This document shows positions 1 through 9,300 of a stretch of 17,855 bases of DNA, in pieces. The position numbers and the translations under genes are program-made. Numbering within the stretch: position 1 is the first letter of the stretch; every line of letters starts with the position of its first letter. The stretch is from Dunaliella salina (taxonomy: Eukaryota > Chlorophyta > Chlorophyceae > Chlamydomonadales > Dunaliellaceae), in NCBI GenBank assembly GCA_002284615.2, contig MU069442.1, positions 758,880 to 776,734 of the forward strand, given 5' to 3'. Below the pieces are notes generated by a model. That model did not search any database. It was given only the letters and a program-made list of their open reading frames with translations, and had not been told where the DNA came from.

Positions 1-497
1 CATGGGCAATGTGGCTTTGCTACTCAAGGGGATGATAACAAAATCCTGGCTTCGCCAATTTTTCAGCGTCGCTTGCGACGCTTCCCCCACTTGTCTTCTT
101 CTTCTTCTTCTTCTTCTTCTTCCATTTCTTCTTCTTCTTCTTCTTCTCCTCCTCCTCCTCCTCTTCCTCCTTCTTCTTCTTCTTCTTCTTCTTTTTCTTC
201 TTCTTCTTCTTCTCAACAAGATCTGTACATTAGGCAATTGAAAGTCAAAACCTTTAGCCAGATCATTAGTCTGCATGGTACTCTTGCTAAAGAAATTCGT
301 AATGTCAGAAATAGATCAATAAATCTCGTTGCCTTGACTTTGAAAAATAAAGAGACATCCTTTGAACAAGCTTGAGAAAAGTGGAAAGTGTGGGAAGCGT
401 TGCAAGCAACGCTGACAAAAATTGGCAAAGCCAGGCTCTCACTGATGACTTCAGTCACAACGCCCTTGAGTTGCAAGGGCCACTGCCAATGCCCATG
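1..497. repeat. Foldback / MITE-like element with long imperfect terminal inverted repeats
   Basis: Positions 1-96 and about 383-497 are imperfect reverse complements. The strongest match is the inner half (about 46-96 against 385-438); a further match lies at the outer ends (catgggcaat... against ...gcccatg), so the left arm probably continues beyond the window. Each arm also contains its own perfect 8-bp-stem hairpin, at 65-82 and 396-413. The arms enclose a TCT microsatellite and an AT-richer stretch (about 215-375) that stays open in one frame but matches no protein I know. No transposase is visible, so a non-autonomous foldback or MITE-type element is the best description. Target-site duplication cannot be checked because the left end is cut. 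Confidence 0.6.
94..214. repeat. TCT trinucleotide microsatellite
   Basis: About 120 nt of nearly pure TCT/CTT repeat with a few TCC and TTT interruptions, all pyrimidine on the + strand. The apparent poly-Leu and poly-Ser reading frames across it are a by-product of the repeat. It lies inside the foldback element. Confidence 0.95.
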
Positions 498-1400
498 ACA
501 GCAGTCGAGCATGCTGTGATGCATGTGCAAGTGTGAATGCTTCTCCTGCATACATTGCTGCACACATTATAGTGTGCATTGCTGCTTGCCTCACTGCATG
601 GCTATGTGTTCCAGAACTCTTTGCACAGGGCTTCTCCCACTTAAGTGACTCTGCAGTGCTGCATCAGACTTCTTGCTTGGCATGCACGTGAAGTTTCAGG
701 GCGGGGGGCCCAGTTCCTGGGCCAGGGCAGCCAGGTGTGAACTTCACCAGGAAACAGTCAACGTTAGGGGTGTATGCCCCATGAATGGGGCTTTGCCCAA
801 AAACGCCAGCATCATCAAAAGCCACCCTGTGCTAGGAAGCTGATGGAAAGGCGATCATGTTTCTTATGATTTAGATTTAGATTTAGATTTACATTTGGGG
901 ACCTTCAGCCAGATTGTTCGACTGATCAGCCTGTGACTGGTCCTCGCTTGTTTCTTATGAGAGGAAATATGGAGCAAAGGAAATTCGCATGTTTTTCATC
1001 TTGCAAGCTTCTAAACCACACGTTTAACAGAGAGGTGCATGCCCTTGCCAGTGGGAAGTCTCAACTCTGAGTGTGTGAGCACGCAGGCGGAAGCAAGCAA
1101 TGTCTCTCTGCTAATGCCCACCTAGGTTGAAATAAAAATACCTAGGAACATGGATGGGCTTGCAATAGGAAGAGACAGACTTGCAAAGGAATTTTCTCCC
1201 AATTGGATTTTATTTTTTTTCACATTTGCCCAAGGACACGGCTATGTCCCTTGAGGGCCTCTGGTAGAGAAAGAGGAGGCTCCTGAGAAGAAAGACAAAA
1301 CGGCAAGCGCAAGGCCACAGAGAAGGAAAGAGAGGCTCACATGGGACAGACCCGCACTTACATAGCAAGGCAGGAACAAGCAGGCACAAGGACCACTGCT
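498..1400. other. Non-coding stretch, no gene recognised
   Basis: No reading frame with protein-like composition was found. Small structures seen: a hairpin ggcccag-ttc-ctgggcc at 707-723 nested inside an outer 8-bp pairing (gtgaagtt at 688-695 with aacttcac at 740-747), and four tandem copies of gattta at 868-891. The gattta run resembles but does not match the plant-type telomere repeat. Confidence 0.5.
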
Positions 1401-2390
1401 CTAAGATGCAAGTCTGAGGGCCAAGTTCAAATCAGCAGCAATGAAGGGGTGGTCCTGCGAGAGAGCGTTGGCCAAGGAGGAATGCCTCCCTTGGCAGGCT
1501 AGAAAAACTCTACCAAGAAGTCCAGAGCTTGCTCCTAAAGGTTTCGCGAGATGCCATACCAAAGCTTCTGCACCAAGTTCAGAGAGCACAGACAAGCCAC
1601 CCACCAAACAAGCTCGTTCATGTCAGGGCAAGAAGGAACAAGCAACCAACCACACATGCATGGGGAGCACTGGAGTGCCAGGGGGCAAGTTCTTAGCCAG
1701 GACACCCACTGCTGCTTGGGCACAAGAAAGGTCCAAAAGAGATGCTCCCTCTGCTGGAGCGCTTGCTCTTCACAGCCGGCTGCATCTGCAGTCCGCCACC
1801 CTCACACACGCCGAACCTCTGGCCCAGGCGATACCATGGCCCCCCGCACCTGGGACCCCATGCAAGAACAAATGCCACCAGATCTCCTTCCACTCATTGC
1901 CCCAATGGAGCCTCCACACCTCATGGATCCTGGTCATGGACAAGGCGGTTGGCTTGGGGAGGCGGGTCTGGCGCAGGCAAGGAGGCTGAGGCAAGAATGA
2001 AGCGGAGCAGGCGCACTGGTGCCAGGCTGCTTGCCTAGCTATCCGATCTGAGGAGAGCTGGGAAGCCGTCACTCGACGGACCGTGAAGCCTTTGGAAGAG
2101 AGGCTAAGGTGGCCTCGGGCGGTGTGCCGATGGATAGGCCCCTGGTCCAGCCTCTGCCCCTCTGGCCCTCCTCGTTGCTGCTCATGCAGATCCTGGTGCC
2201 TCTCCTCTTCTTGTTGCTCCTGCTGGGACCCATGTGGGAGCCCTTGCAGAGGCCCATGCTGCTTCTGCCCATGCCTCAAGGGGGCCCGAGGGGGACAAGC
2301 CACCCAGGCCGTGTCAGCAAGAGTTGTCCGCCACGGCCCTGGACGCCTGGATTCTCTTCCCAATCTCCCACACTGTGCCATACAGTAACG
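1401..2390. other. GC-richer stretch with overlapping open frames on both strands, no gene supported
   Basis: Several frames stay open here on both strands, the longest 182 codons on + (1441-1989) and 245 codons on - (1770-2507). All have compositions typical of chance translation of GC-rich DNA (runs of Pro, Gly, Arg, Gln, Trp, Cys). I see no domain, signal or intron pattern, and the minus frame begins inside the 3' UTR of the neighbouring retroelement. A lineage-specific gene cannot be excluded. Confidence 0.4.
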
Positions 2391-4421
2391 CCATGAAAAA
2401 AGAGAAAGAAAAAGAAAAACTCCATTAGCAGAGAATATCTTCCTACACCAAGTAAGGAAGAGGAGACACGTTGGCTCAAAAAGAGCCGTGAGTCCCCTCC
2501 ACCACAAGGTCTGAAAAAGAAAAAGCTAAGGGGGATCTGGAGAAATATTTGAAGCTCCTGGCACTAGAACTTGGCTGTGGGAAATACTTTTGTCTCCGGT
2601 AGCACAACGCGTGGAAACTAGTTTCTGGGCATATTGAACAGAATGGGCATGAAGTTGTTGAGCAAGCTTCATGGCACGCTGGTGATTCAATCCTAAAAGT
2701 TTGAACTGCTTCAGGGTATGCTCAGTATAAATAGTTCCACCAACACCCAGGAGTATAGGATGAATTGTAACAGCTTAAGCGCTAATAAGTTTACATAGGT
2801 CCGCATGCTGTTGCTTTGCCGCATTCAACTGATGCTCTGGCCTTGTGTCTTCACAGAACTTGATTTCTATAGGTGCACATGACGTTCATTTGCATTAAGT
2901 TCATGGGGCTGCCTCATGCGGCTAGTTCTGATGGTCCTCCGTTGGATCTGTGCAAAGCGTGATGAGAATGGATTGGAGAAGTAGTGTTGCAAGTATGTTT
3001 GGCATTGAAAGGGGTGATCAAAATAGCACCTGGTCGACTTGGTATAAGGTTTTTCCTCTTCGGAAGGTACAAGGGAAGAAGTAAGTAGGTAAATTCCTGT
3101 TTGAGGCATATGTAGGGATATGGAGGTTATGCCGTGCAAGTTTGAAATCGCTTCCTTTGTTTGTGTAGACCAGACCTGCTCCCAGCGGGCTTTTGCTGAG
3201 GACTACTGTAATCAGTCCACATAACACATACGCTGTCCTTCTGGACTTCATCTTGTCTTCTTGAGGTATTACATCAGTTTTTCAGTGTTTTAGAGTTGCC
3301 TGTGTTTGTGCTCATTCAAGGACTTCACGCCGAGCAGCCAACCTCATGGCTGAAGGCTTAGATCCCATTGTAATTTTGTAACTTTGTAATCAGTCTGCCT
3401 GCAATGTTATGGCGTTCAGTTTTAATGTTGGAGATGACATGGTTCTGGCAGCCTGAGAGCATGCGGAGTGCGCTACCCAATTGATGACAGTCTGGGAGGT
3501 GGCAAGATGGGTCAGTTCACCTATTAAAGCGGACTGCTTGTCTTTGATTGTAGAGGGTGCTTGTGCGATACTGTAGGATAGCACGTTTCATGAGTGTGGA
3601 ATTTCCTGAATACTTTGCTAATTTTGTTTCCTACATGCGGTAAAAAGTTTTGGTATTAAGATTAGCAACCTGTTTTGGCATTAGCATACTCAAGTTTGCG
3701 TTAAGTATGCATGTGGATTTTAAAAGCATCTCGAAGATTGGGGAAGTAGGTGAGCTTGCTGGCGGGTGGTGGACCTCTAGATGTGCTGCAGCATGCACCT
3801 TTTTCTTCCTTGGTTAACCAAAAAAACATTTGTAAATGGATTTTAACTAGGCCCTGCACTGGGGATCTCAGTGTCTGCCACGCAGTTTATGGCTTGATTT
3901 GCCTGATATTTTGCAGTAGCATCTGTACATTCATTACCAGCGATGCCAGCATGAGACTTTGCTTTGTGAAGTTTAATTCTAGTATGAGAGTTGCGAATGA
4001 GAGATAAAATCACGTTAAGGACGTTTCCTTGACTCAGGTGTTTCTTAGTGTAGAAAAGTTGTTTACGTATTTGATTGAAAGAGGCGAGGGTGTATATTTG
4101 CATATTTGGTGCAGCAATTGCTGCCAATTCAGCTCCAGTTGTGGTTTTAGTAATCCCAGCACCGCTTGGTTCTACAAGGTTCTTGCTGTCAGTGGACGGG
4201 CAGTAGACGCCTGCTTAAATTTCTTGCTTAACGTTATGGACAAAGCAGCTGCCATCTGTGTATGCCCATGTCCTCCAATCAGCAACTGTGAGAGTTAGGA
4301 TAGCACTGGGTTGGCTGGGCACCGAGTCTGTATCTTGGATATCCATGCATGAAGTTATAGGGTGCTTGGAGACGTGTTGTTCGTCAAATGGGAGACGTTT
4401 CAGTTTACTGAAACTTTGCAG
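2390..4421 (-). mobile_element. 5'-truncated non-LTR (LINE-type) retrotransposon copy, minus strand
   Basis: Read on the minus strand from about 4421 down to 2390, this is the 3' part of a LINE-type ORF2 followed by its 3' UTR. In order: an RNase H domain (about 4300-3840), a segment reading YRTSTLYNQ..AVRF (about 3575-3525), a knuckle-like Cys/His segment (about 3515-3440) running into ERHNIAGRLI (to about 3385), a stretch with LSKSPLGAGL and ASNRNLPTYFFP (about 3210-3070), then a tail domain with CEDTRPEHQLNAAKQQHADL and ILLGVGGTIYTEHTL, ending at a stop at 2526-2528. The 3' UTR follows, with a hairpin at 2473-2487 and T/C-rich sequence. The segment order and wording resemble retroelement proteins I know from chlorophyte genomes; that is recognition, not a search result. 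No reverse transcriptase or endonuclease domain remains. Confidence 0.75.
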
Positions 4422-4440
4422 ACCTTTGTAAACTTGCTAG
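2526..4440 (-). pseudogene. Decayed retrotransposon ORF2 C-terminal part (RNase H, Cys/His segment, tail)
   Basis: The RNase H fold is recognisable from WAYTDGSC (first catalytic Asp, about 4255), GAELAAIAA (catalytic Glu codon at 4128-4130) and KSHAGIAGNECTDATAK (last Asp region, about 3965-3915). The expected Asp after the third strand (usually in a T-D-S motif) is replaced: the sequence reads IYTLASFNQIRKQL. A stop at 4215-4217 interrupts the domain. Another stop at 2775-2777 lies between LISA and AVTIHPILLG, and frame changes are needed in between. It is therefore inactive. Upstream of the RNase H the frame stays open to about 4440 (GLQSFSKLKRLPFDEQ), where the opposite-strand copy begins. 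Confidence 0.7.
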
Positions 4441-4870
4441 CGCTAAAGCTGTTACCCTATTCTGCTGGGTGTTGGTGGAACTATTTATACTGAGCAATTC
4501 AAACAACCAGGACTGGATCACCAACGTGCCACTAAGCTTGCTCAACACCTCAATGCCCATTCTGTTAAATATGCCCACAAATTAGTTTCCATGCGTCGTG
4601 CCACTGGAAACAAAAGTATTTCCCACGGCCAGTTTCTAGAGCGAGACGTTTATAGTAATCCTTCAGATCCCCATTAGCTTGTCCTGATTCAGACCTTGTG
4701 GTGGAGGGGACTCGCGGCTCTTTATGAGCCAATGTGTCTCCTTTTCCTCAACTGATTTAGGGGGAGTTTCTCTGCCTACATAGTTTTTTTCTTTTTCTTT
4801 TTGATGTAGGGAGCATATGCGCATTTCTCTGCCTATGTAGTTTTTCCTCTTTTTCCTTTTCTTTCCACAC
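4421..4870 (+). mobile_element. Second, shorter copy of the same retrotransposon 3' end, plus strand
   Basis: From about 4421 the + strand resembles the reverse complement of about 2800-2400. Both share the stretch around gtaaactt..tagcgct, the GVGGTIYTE tail and the 3' UTR core (cagaccttgtggtggagggg). The copy is cut at its 5' side within the tail domain, as is usual for LINE insertions. Its 3' UTR has the same hairpin as the minus-strand copy (GGCTC 4716-4720, GAGCC 4726-4730, loop TTTAT here and TTTTT there). It ends in two T/C-rich blocks, each preceded by a tctctgcctaYRtag motif. Differences between the copies show they are separate insertions, not two ends of one. Confidence 0.75.
4456..4677 (+). 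pseudogene. Retrotransposon tail-domain fragment
   Basis: An open frame of 73 codons with a stop at 4675-4677. It starts PILLGVGGTIYTEQFKQPGL and runs through AQHLNAHSVKYAHKLVSMRR to a final NPSDPH. It parallels the minus-strand copy, which reads GGTIYTEHTLKQFKLLGL and ends PDPP; the deletion of HTLK and other changes show divergence. There is no start codon of its own, and it is the 5'-truncated end of an ORF2. Confidence 0.65.
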
Positions 4871-5195
4871 CAATGGAAGCAAGCTATTGATGGGTACATC
4901 GTGTTGTAAGCCACCTGACCAGCTGCGCTCCTCCTTCTCCTGCAAGCAATCGATCCAGCAGCCCCCGCCCGCCAAAAGTACCCCTGATAAAATCTGGAAA
5001 ATAGGGATTGACCCACAATGATTTTCCAAGCTTGCACAACAGGTCGTCCCCACGGCTGCAACCCCCCCCCCCTGCCTAGGCAAATGAGTATCAGACTTTG
5101 CAACAGCATATCTTGGCCATTGCTGCACCGTTCCAGGACCTGAAAATGCGTTGGATAGCTGATAATGAGTTCTGCGAGCAGGTGTTGAGAGGTAA
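4871..5195. other. Intergenic stretch with C homopolymer
   Basis: I see no gene. An 11-nt C run lies at 5062-5072. Frames open here on the minus strand read through the retroelement's T/C-rich tail and are not protein-like. Confidence 0.45.
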
Positions 5196-5360
5196 TGTGA
5201 GGTGCAGTGTGTGCCAGTGCCAGATCTGGTGCAATGGTTGAAACTGTTCACCGTGGAACAATACCAAAACAGGAAAATGGCAAAAAATGAGGTGTTAGAC
5301 GGCACAAATCAGCCCGCTGATCGTGAGCCCCTCCACCAATTCGCGACCTGGAAGTTTTGA
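5196..5360 (+). pseudogene. Short coding-like island, unidentified
   Basis: One + frame is open from 5196 to a stop at 5358-5360 and reads like normal protein: VPVPDLVQWLKLFTVEQYQN, then KMAKNEVLDGTNQPADRE and a final HQFATWKF. Directly upstream another + frame reads ...FQDLKMRWIADNEFCEQVLRG, so the two may be one sequence broken by a frameshift near 5195. I do not recognise the family. It could be a fragment of a further mobile element or an exon remnant; there is no start codon or clear splice site. Confidence 0.25.
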
Positions 5361-6225
5361 AAATTAGTCCGGTGTGCTTTGCAGCTCTGTTGCAGTGCCA
5401 TGCCCATTCTGTGCAATTTTGTACACATGTGACCTCCACAGGGTGTCATTGTTGGCAACGAAGTACTCTTTATAGCCCTTACCTTTCCTTACAGTTGACT
5501 AAGGGAGCAGCCACTCTGTTATGTGTTCCCTCTTGTTTCCTTACAATCTCACGGCCACATGAAACCAGGAGATTTAAAAAGGTTCTCCATCGCAGCACTG
5601 ACTAGATAAAATTGGTACGCCCAGCAACAAGTGCATGCTCAGTAATAATTGATGCACCATTTGCAGCGGGCCTTCCACTGCAATCCCTCTATAAATATTA
5701 CTGGCCCAAATTTGGCAAGCACACATGCTAGAAGGGAGGATAAAGGTTTCTGTCTACCAGAGCCTGCTATTCAAGAGCGAACAAATACAACCTGGCCGAC
5801 GAGCATGTAAACAGCTTGCTGTTTTATTCCACCTGGCTGTTTCATTCCGCAATCCACCTGGCCACTTGCAAACAGCACAATAACCCACATTTCTCCCTGT
5901 TGTTCCTTGCGCACTGATGGCGTGGATTCCTTGGCAAGCCAAAATGCGTCGCCATCATGAAGAAGGAACACGAGGGGAAAAGCGGGAACTCTTGCAGAAA
6001 GATCAAGCAGTGGGCGCACACAGGCTACTCGCAGCCATCTATCGAAGTACATTTTGAATTCGTGCTCTTTGCCAAATAAGAAATGAAAAATTAAATTCTA
6101 AACCGTTTAAAAGTTCATGCTGTGGTAGTGTTAGGGTTTCCGTGTTTTGCCAAAGCACCTTCCTTGTGTATCATATTGTAATCCTCCTCCTTTTTCAGAA
6201 CTATAGCTTTCAATCCTTTAGAAGT
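5361..6225. other. Upstream region of the oxygenase gene
   Basis: No coding sequence is supported here. It contains a TATA-like site (5690-5697) and, just before the first coding exon, a good 3' splice site (pyrimidine run ending ttttttcag-like at 6198). The latter hints at an intron in the 5' UTR or an earlier coding exon that I could not find. Confidence 0.4.
5690..5697 (+). promoter_or_regulatory. TATA-box-like sequence
   Basis: TATAAATA on the + strand, about 530 nt upstream of the proposed start codon of the Rieske oxygenase gene. If used, it would require a long leader, possibly with an intron ending at 6198. AT-rich motifs like this also arise by chance. Confidence 0.25.
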
Positions 6226-6352
6226 ATGCAAGCTTTTCCAACCAAGCAAGGCCCAACAAGCCAGCAGCCCCACTTGGCAGGAAGTCACCCCTCACGCCTT
6301 CCAAAATCTTTACATGCTGCAAATGTGCTGAAGCGTGGACGGAGCGCATGCG
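6226..6352 (+). CDS. Exon 1: transit peptide
   Basis: Codons 1-42 plus one nt. The ATG at 6226 is the first in this frame. The peptide starts MQAFPTKQGPTSQQPHLAGS and contains PSRLPKSLHAANVLKRGRSA: few acidic residues, many Ser, Thr, Lys and Arg, as in plastid transit peptides. The donor is GCG|GTAGGT. The frame stays open upstream to an acceptor-like cag at 6196-6198, so the true start could lie in an earlier exon. Confidence 0.65.
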
Positions 6353-9300
6353 GTAGGTTCCCTTTTCATTATCCAACCCTTTGTATCTCACCCTTATGTG
6401 GTGTACAGGGTCCTGACGAATTGTAGACAGGTCACAGACCCAAGTCCCTGTTTTTCTGGTAATCAGCATGTTGCGTTTCCTGGATACTCTGTCTCTCATG
6501 CCTTCAAGTACACCCCATAAGCGGAACCTCAGCTAAGACAAGCTGGATCTTGTGTTGCCCCCATCCCATTGTGCTCTCATTACAGGCACACGGCAGTCCT
6601 CGACGAGGGTTCATGTGGCCACATTGCAAAATGGTCCTGGTACAGTTCAAGAGCGGAACGATCCTCAAAGCGCACACATCGTCCCAAATGTATCCGAGTC
6701 CCCTGGGTTTCCCTCACATGTATGGAGGCGCGTGTGGGTGAGTGTATTATTGTGCAGGAAGGGAAAAATATGACTAAGAAAGTAAGTACGTCAAATAGTA
6801 TTGTTTATCCTCAAGGCAGCATCTTTTCCACTGAGGACAGCGCCAGCCTTGGATGATACCTTGCAAGGATCATGATAATTGATTGTTATGAACAGGTGTT
6901 TGTTGGGAAAAAATTTTTCTCCTTTTTTCTCATCTGCACTGTTGATTTGCTATTGTTTGGTCTGACAAATCATTTTCTAGCCACTTCACGTGTACAGGGG
7001 CATCAAAGGGGGGGGGGTCAAAGGGGAAATGAATGTGGTTCTTGGGGGCTCAGATTGCATGCAGCACATGCCCTTGGTCATCTAGGGAAGTGCAAAATTT
7101 TCCCAAATTTTGGCTGGGCTTTGTCTTCCATCGCTTTGGAAACAAGGATTTCAAAGAAGGTAGTGTTGGTTGATGATTTCGCGCACGAAACTCTATAATG
7201 TATCCGAGAACAAAGAGCGAGCAGAGAACCAAATCGGGTTTTCCAGTAAACAGCGTTTTTTTGTAACGTGAGAGTGGGCATGAGTCAGACGTTTTCCCTC
7301 TCTGGATGGAAGACAGAAGTGAAGGTAGGTTTCGTGTTGTGTGTGCTTGGCTGGGACAATGTTTCCTGGCTTGGCATTGGTACTTTCATGATTTGTAATT
7401 TTGTTGTGCTTCACCTCTGTCATCAGATCGCCGGCATGAGGAAGGCATTTTTCACACCTAAAATGGCCAGCATTGCTGTGGGACCACAACTGATGCCTTT
7501 GAAGATCCAAGGAACAAGCTTATGCATGCCCTGAGGGTCTCACTCCATGCATCCATGCTATGCATTGCATCCATAGCATAGGTGGCTACAGAGCCAAGGA
7601 GCAGCCAGAATAAGCAAAGCTGCCGTGAGGTCAACATGGTGAGAATGGATGCAGAGTATCAGCTGCTAGATACAAGGCAGTATCCCCTGTATTCTTTTCC
7701 CATCGGCCACAACCAAATGGAGCATTCAATACGCATGTGTGCTCGTTGGTTGAGTGCTGTCTTTGTGTTCCTGCCGCTGTGTTCAGATGCCTGCCTCCCC
7801 CACCAATATGCTGGACACGGCAAAGCCGAACAAAATCACGCTGTTGGGCAAGGACCTGGTCGCATGGTTTGATGCACCGTCCCAGAGCTGGGAGGTTGTT
7901 GAGGACCGTTGCCCACACAGGTACAAGAAGGTAGCAGTCAGTCGTGTTGACTGGAGGCCTTGTAACCTTGTAACCTTGTAACCTTACGCAAGAAGGTGGC
8001 AGAGGTGATCCGACTAGGGTAAAATTGGCAGAAGACACTGCCAGAACAGAGGTGTCAGAGGACACTGCTAGTTTTTTCGGTTGGCAGAGGAAACTTTTTG
8101 GGTGAAGGTGGCGAAAGATCCTTGTATTCACGTTCTCATGCATGCTCTGAGGATGTTGTGAGTTGTGATGCTGCCCAACAGAGTGTTGGACACATGCACT
8201 AAAGTCGAGTGCTGGCACAGGTTCATGTTCAAAGTTACTGTGTACTCGCTTGCTCTGCAAATGAATATACAGGTTTGCCCCTCTTTCGCTAGGCCGCATC
8301 GTGGATGGGCAGCTCCTGTGCAGCTATCATGGCTGGCGTTTTGGCAAGGGCGGAGAGTGCACAGATATCCCTCAGGTGTGCTGCTGAACCAGTTGAAGCA
8401 TGTAACAGTGTATCAGCCTGATTTTCTCCTTGTGTTTCTCATCCCCATCGATCTTTCTTGAGTTTGCTGCACTGATTTTGATCATTTTGTTTGCTATGGA
8501 AGCCATTCTTTTGCTCTTCTGTTTTAGTGCAAAGCCTTGTGGTTCCTATTTCACATGTGCTTCCGCCAAAGCTATCACCAACCTTCTTGGCATTTGTTCC
8601 AATGCTTTTGCTGCTGGCGCAGCTCCCTCCCGGACCACCCAAGGAGGCAGCTTGCAAGCAGAAGAAGGCATGCGCATCTGCCTATCCCTGCACCGTTAGC
8701 GACGGGCTCCTGTTTGTGTGGATGGACAACTCACCCGAGGCAAGTTTAGATTCATGTCGCCCGTGAGGTCTGTACCAATAGGGCCAGTTTGGCTGAGGGC
8801 TGCCAGTTCGACAAGGCAGCACCGCTAATCCTTCGCCAAGGCAGTGCTGCCGGTTCGACAAGGCAGCGCCGCTGATCCTTTGCTGAAGGCAGTGCTGCCG
8901 GTCACAAGGCAGCACCGCTGATCCTCTGCTGAGGGCAGTGCTGCCGGTTCGACAAGGCAGCACCGCTGAGCTGATCCTTTGATGCTCTGTTTTACCCATG
9001 ATTTTCAATCGATCCCTGTTTCACAAAATCAAGTGCACAAACTACAAGGTGCCTCGACCCGTGGATGAGCCTAGGTAGAGCACAAGATGATGTGGTGTTT
9101 TGATGAAAATATTATTTATGAAAGTGCTCCTAAGAGTCGAACAAGGGTGACCTAGTCCTATGTCCTCAATTCTCTTATTGCACACCAATATTTACAGCGA
9201 GTGTTACCATGTAAGACTTTGCCTGGAATGCACTGTGCATCTCCACCATTGCTGTTAGCTTGTTTTGCACAAGCACAGCCGGGCCGAGGCCATAGCCAGT

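Noticed and set aside
868..891. Interstitial telomere repeat
   Set aside because: The unit is gattta, not TTTAGGG or TTTTAGGG, and there are only four copies.
1770..2507. 245-codon minus-strand frame
   Set aside because: It begins in retroelement 3' UTR, has chance-like composition, and shows no domain.
2390..4870. One LINE with a twin-priming inversion
   Set aside because: Both halves carry their own tail domain and 3' UTR with clear divergence, so they are two insertions.
7631..8299. 222-codon minus-strand frame
   Set aside because: It is antisense to exon 3 and intron 3. The + strand there has clear Rieske motifs.
9049..9074. Possible small exon reading VPRPVDEP with a GTAGAG donor
   Set aside because: Its phases do not fit between exon 5 and exon 6, alternative acceptors hit a stop, the pyrimidine tract is poor, and family spacing is satisfied without it.
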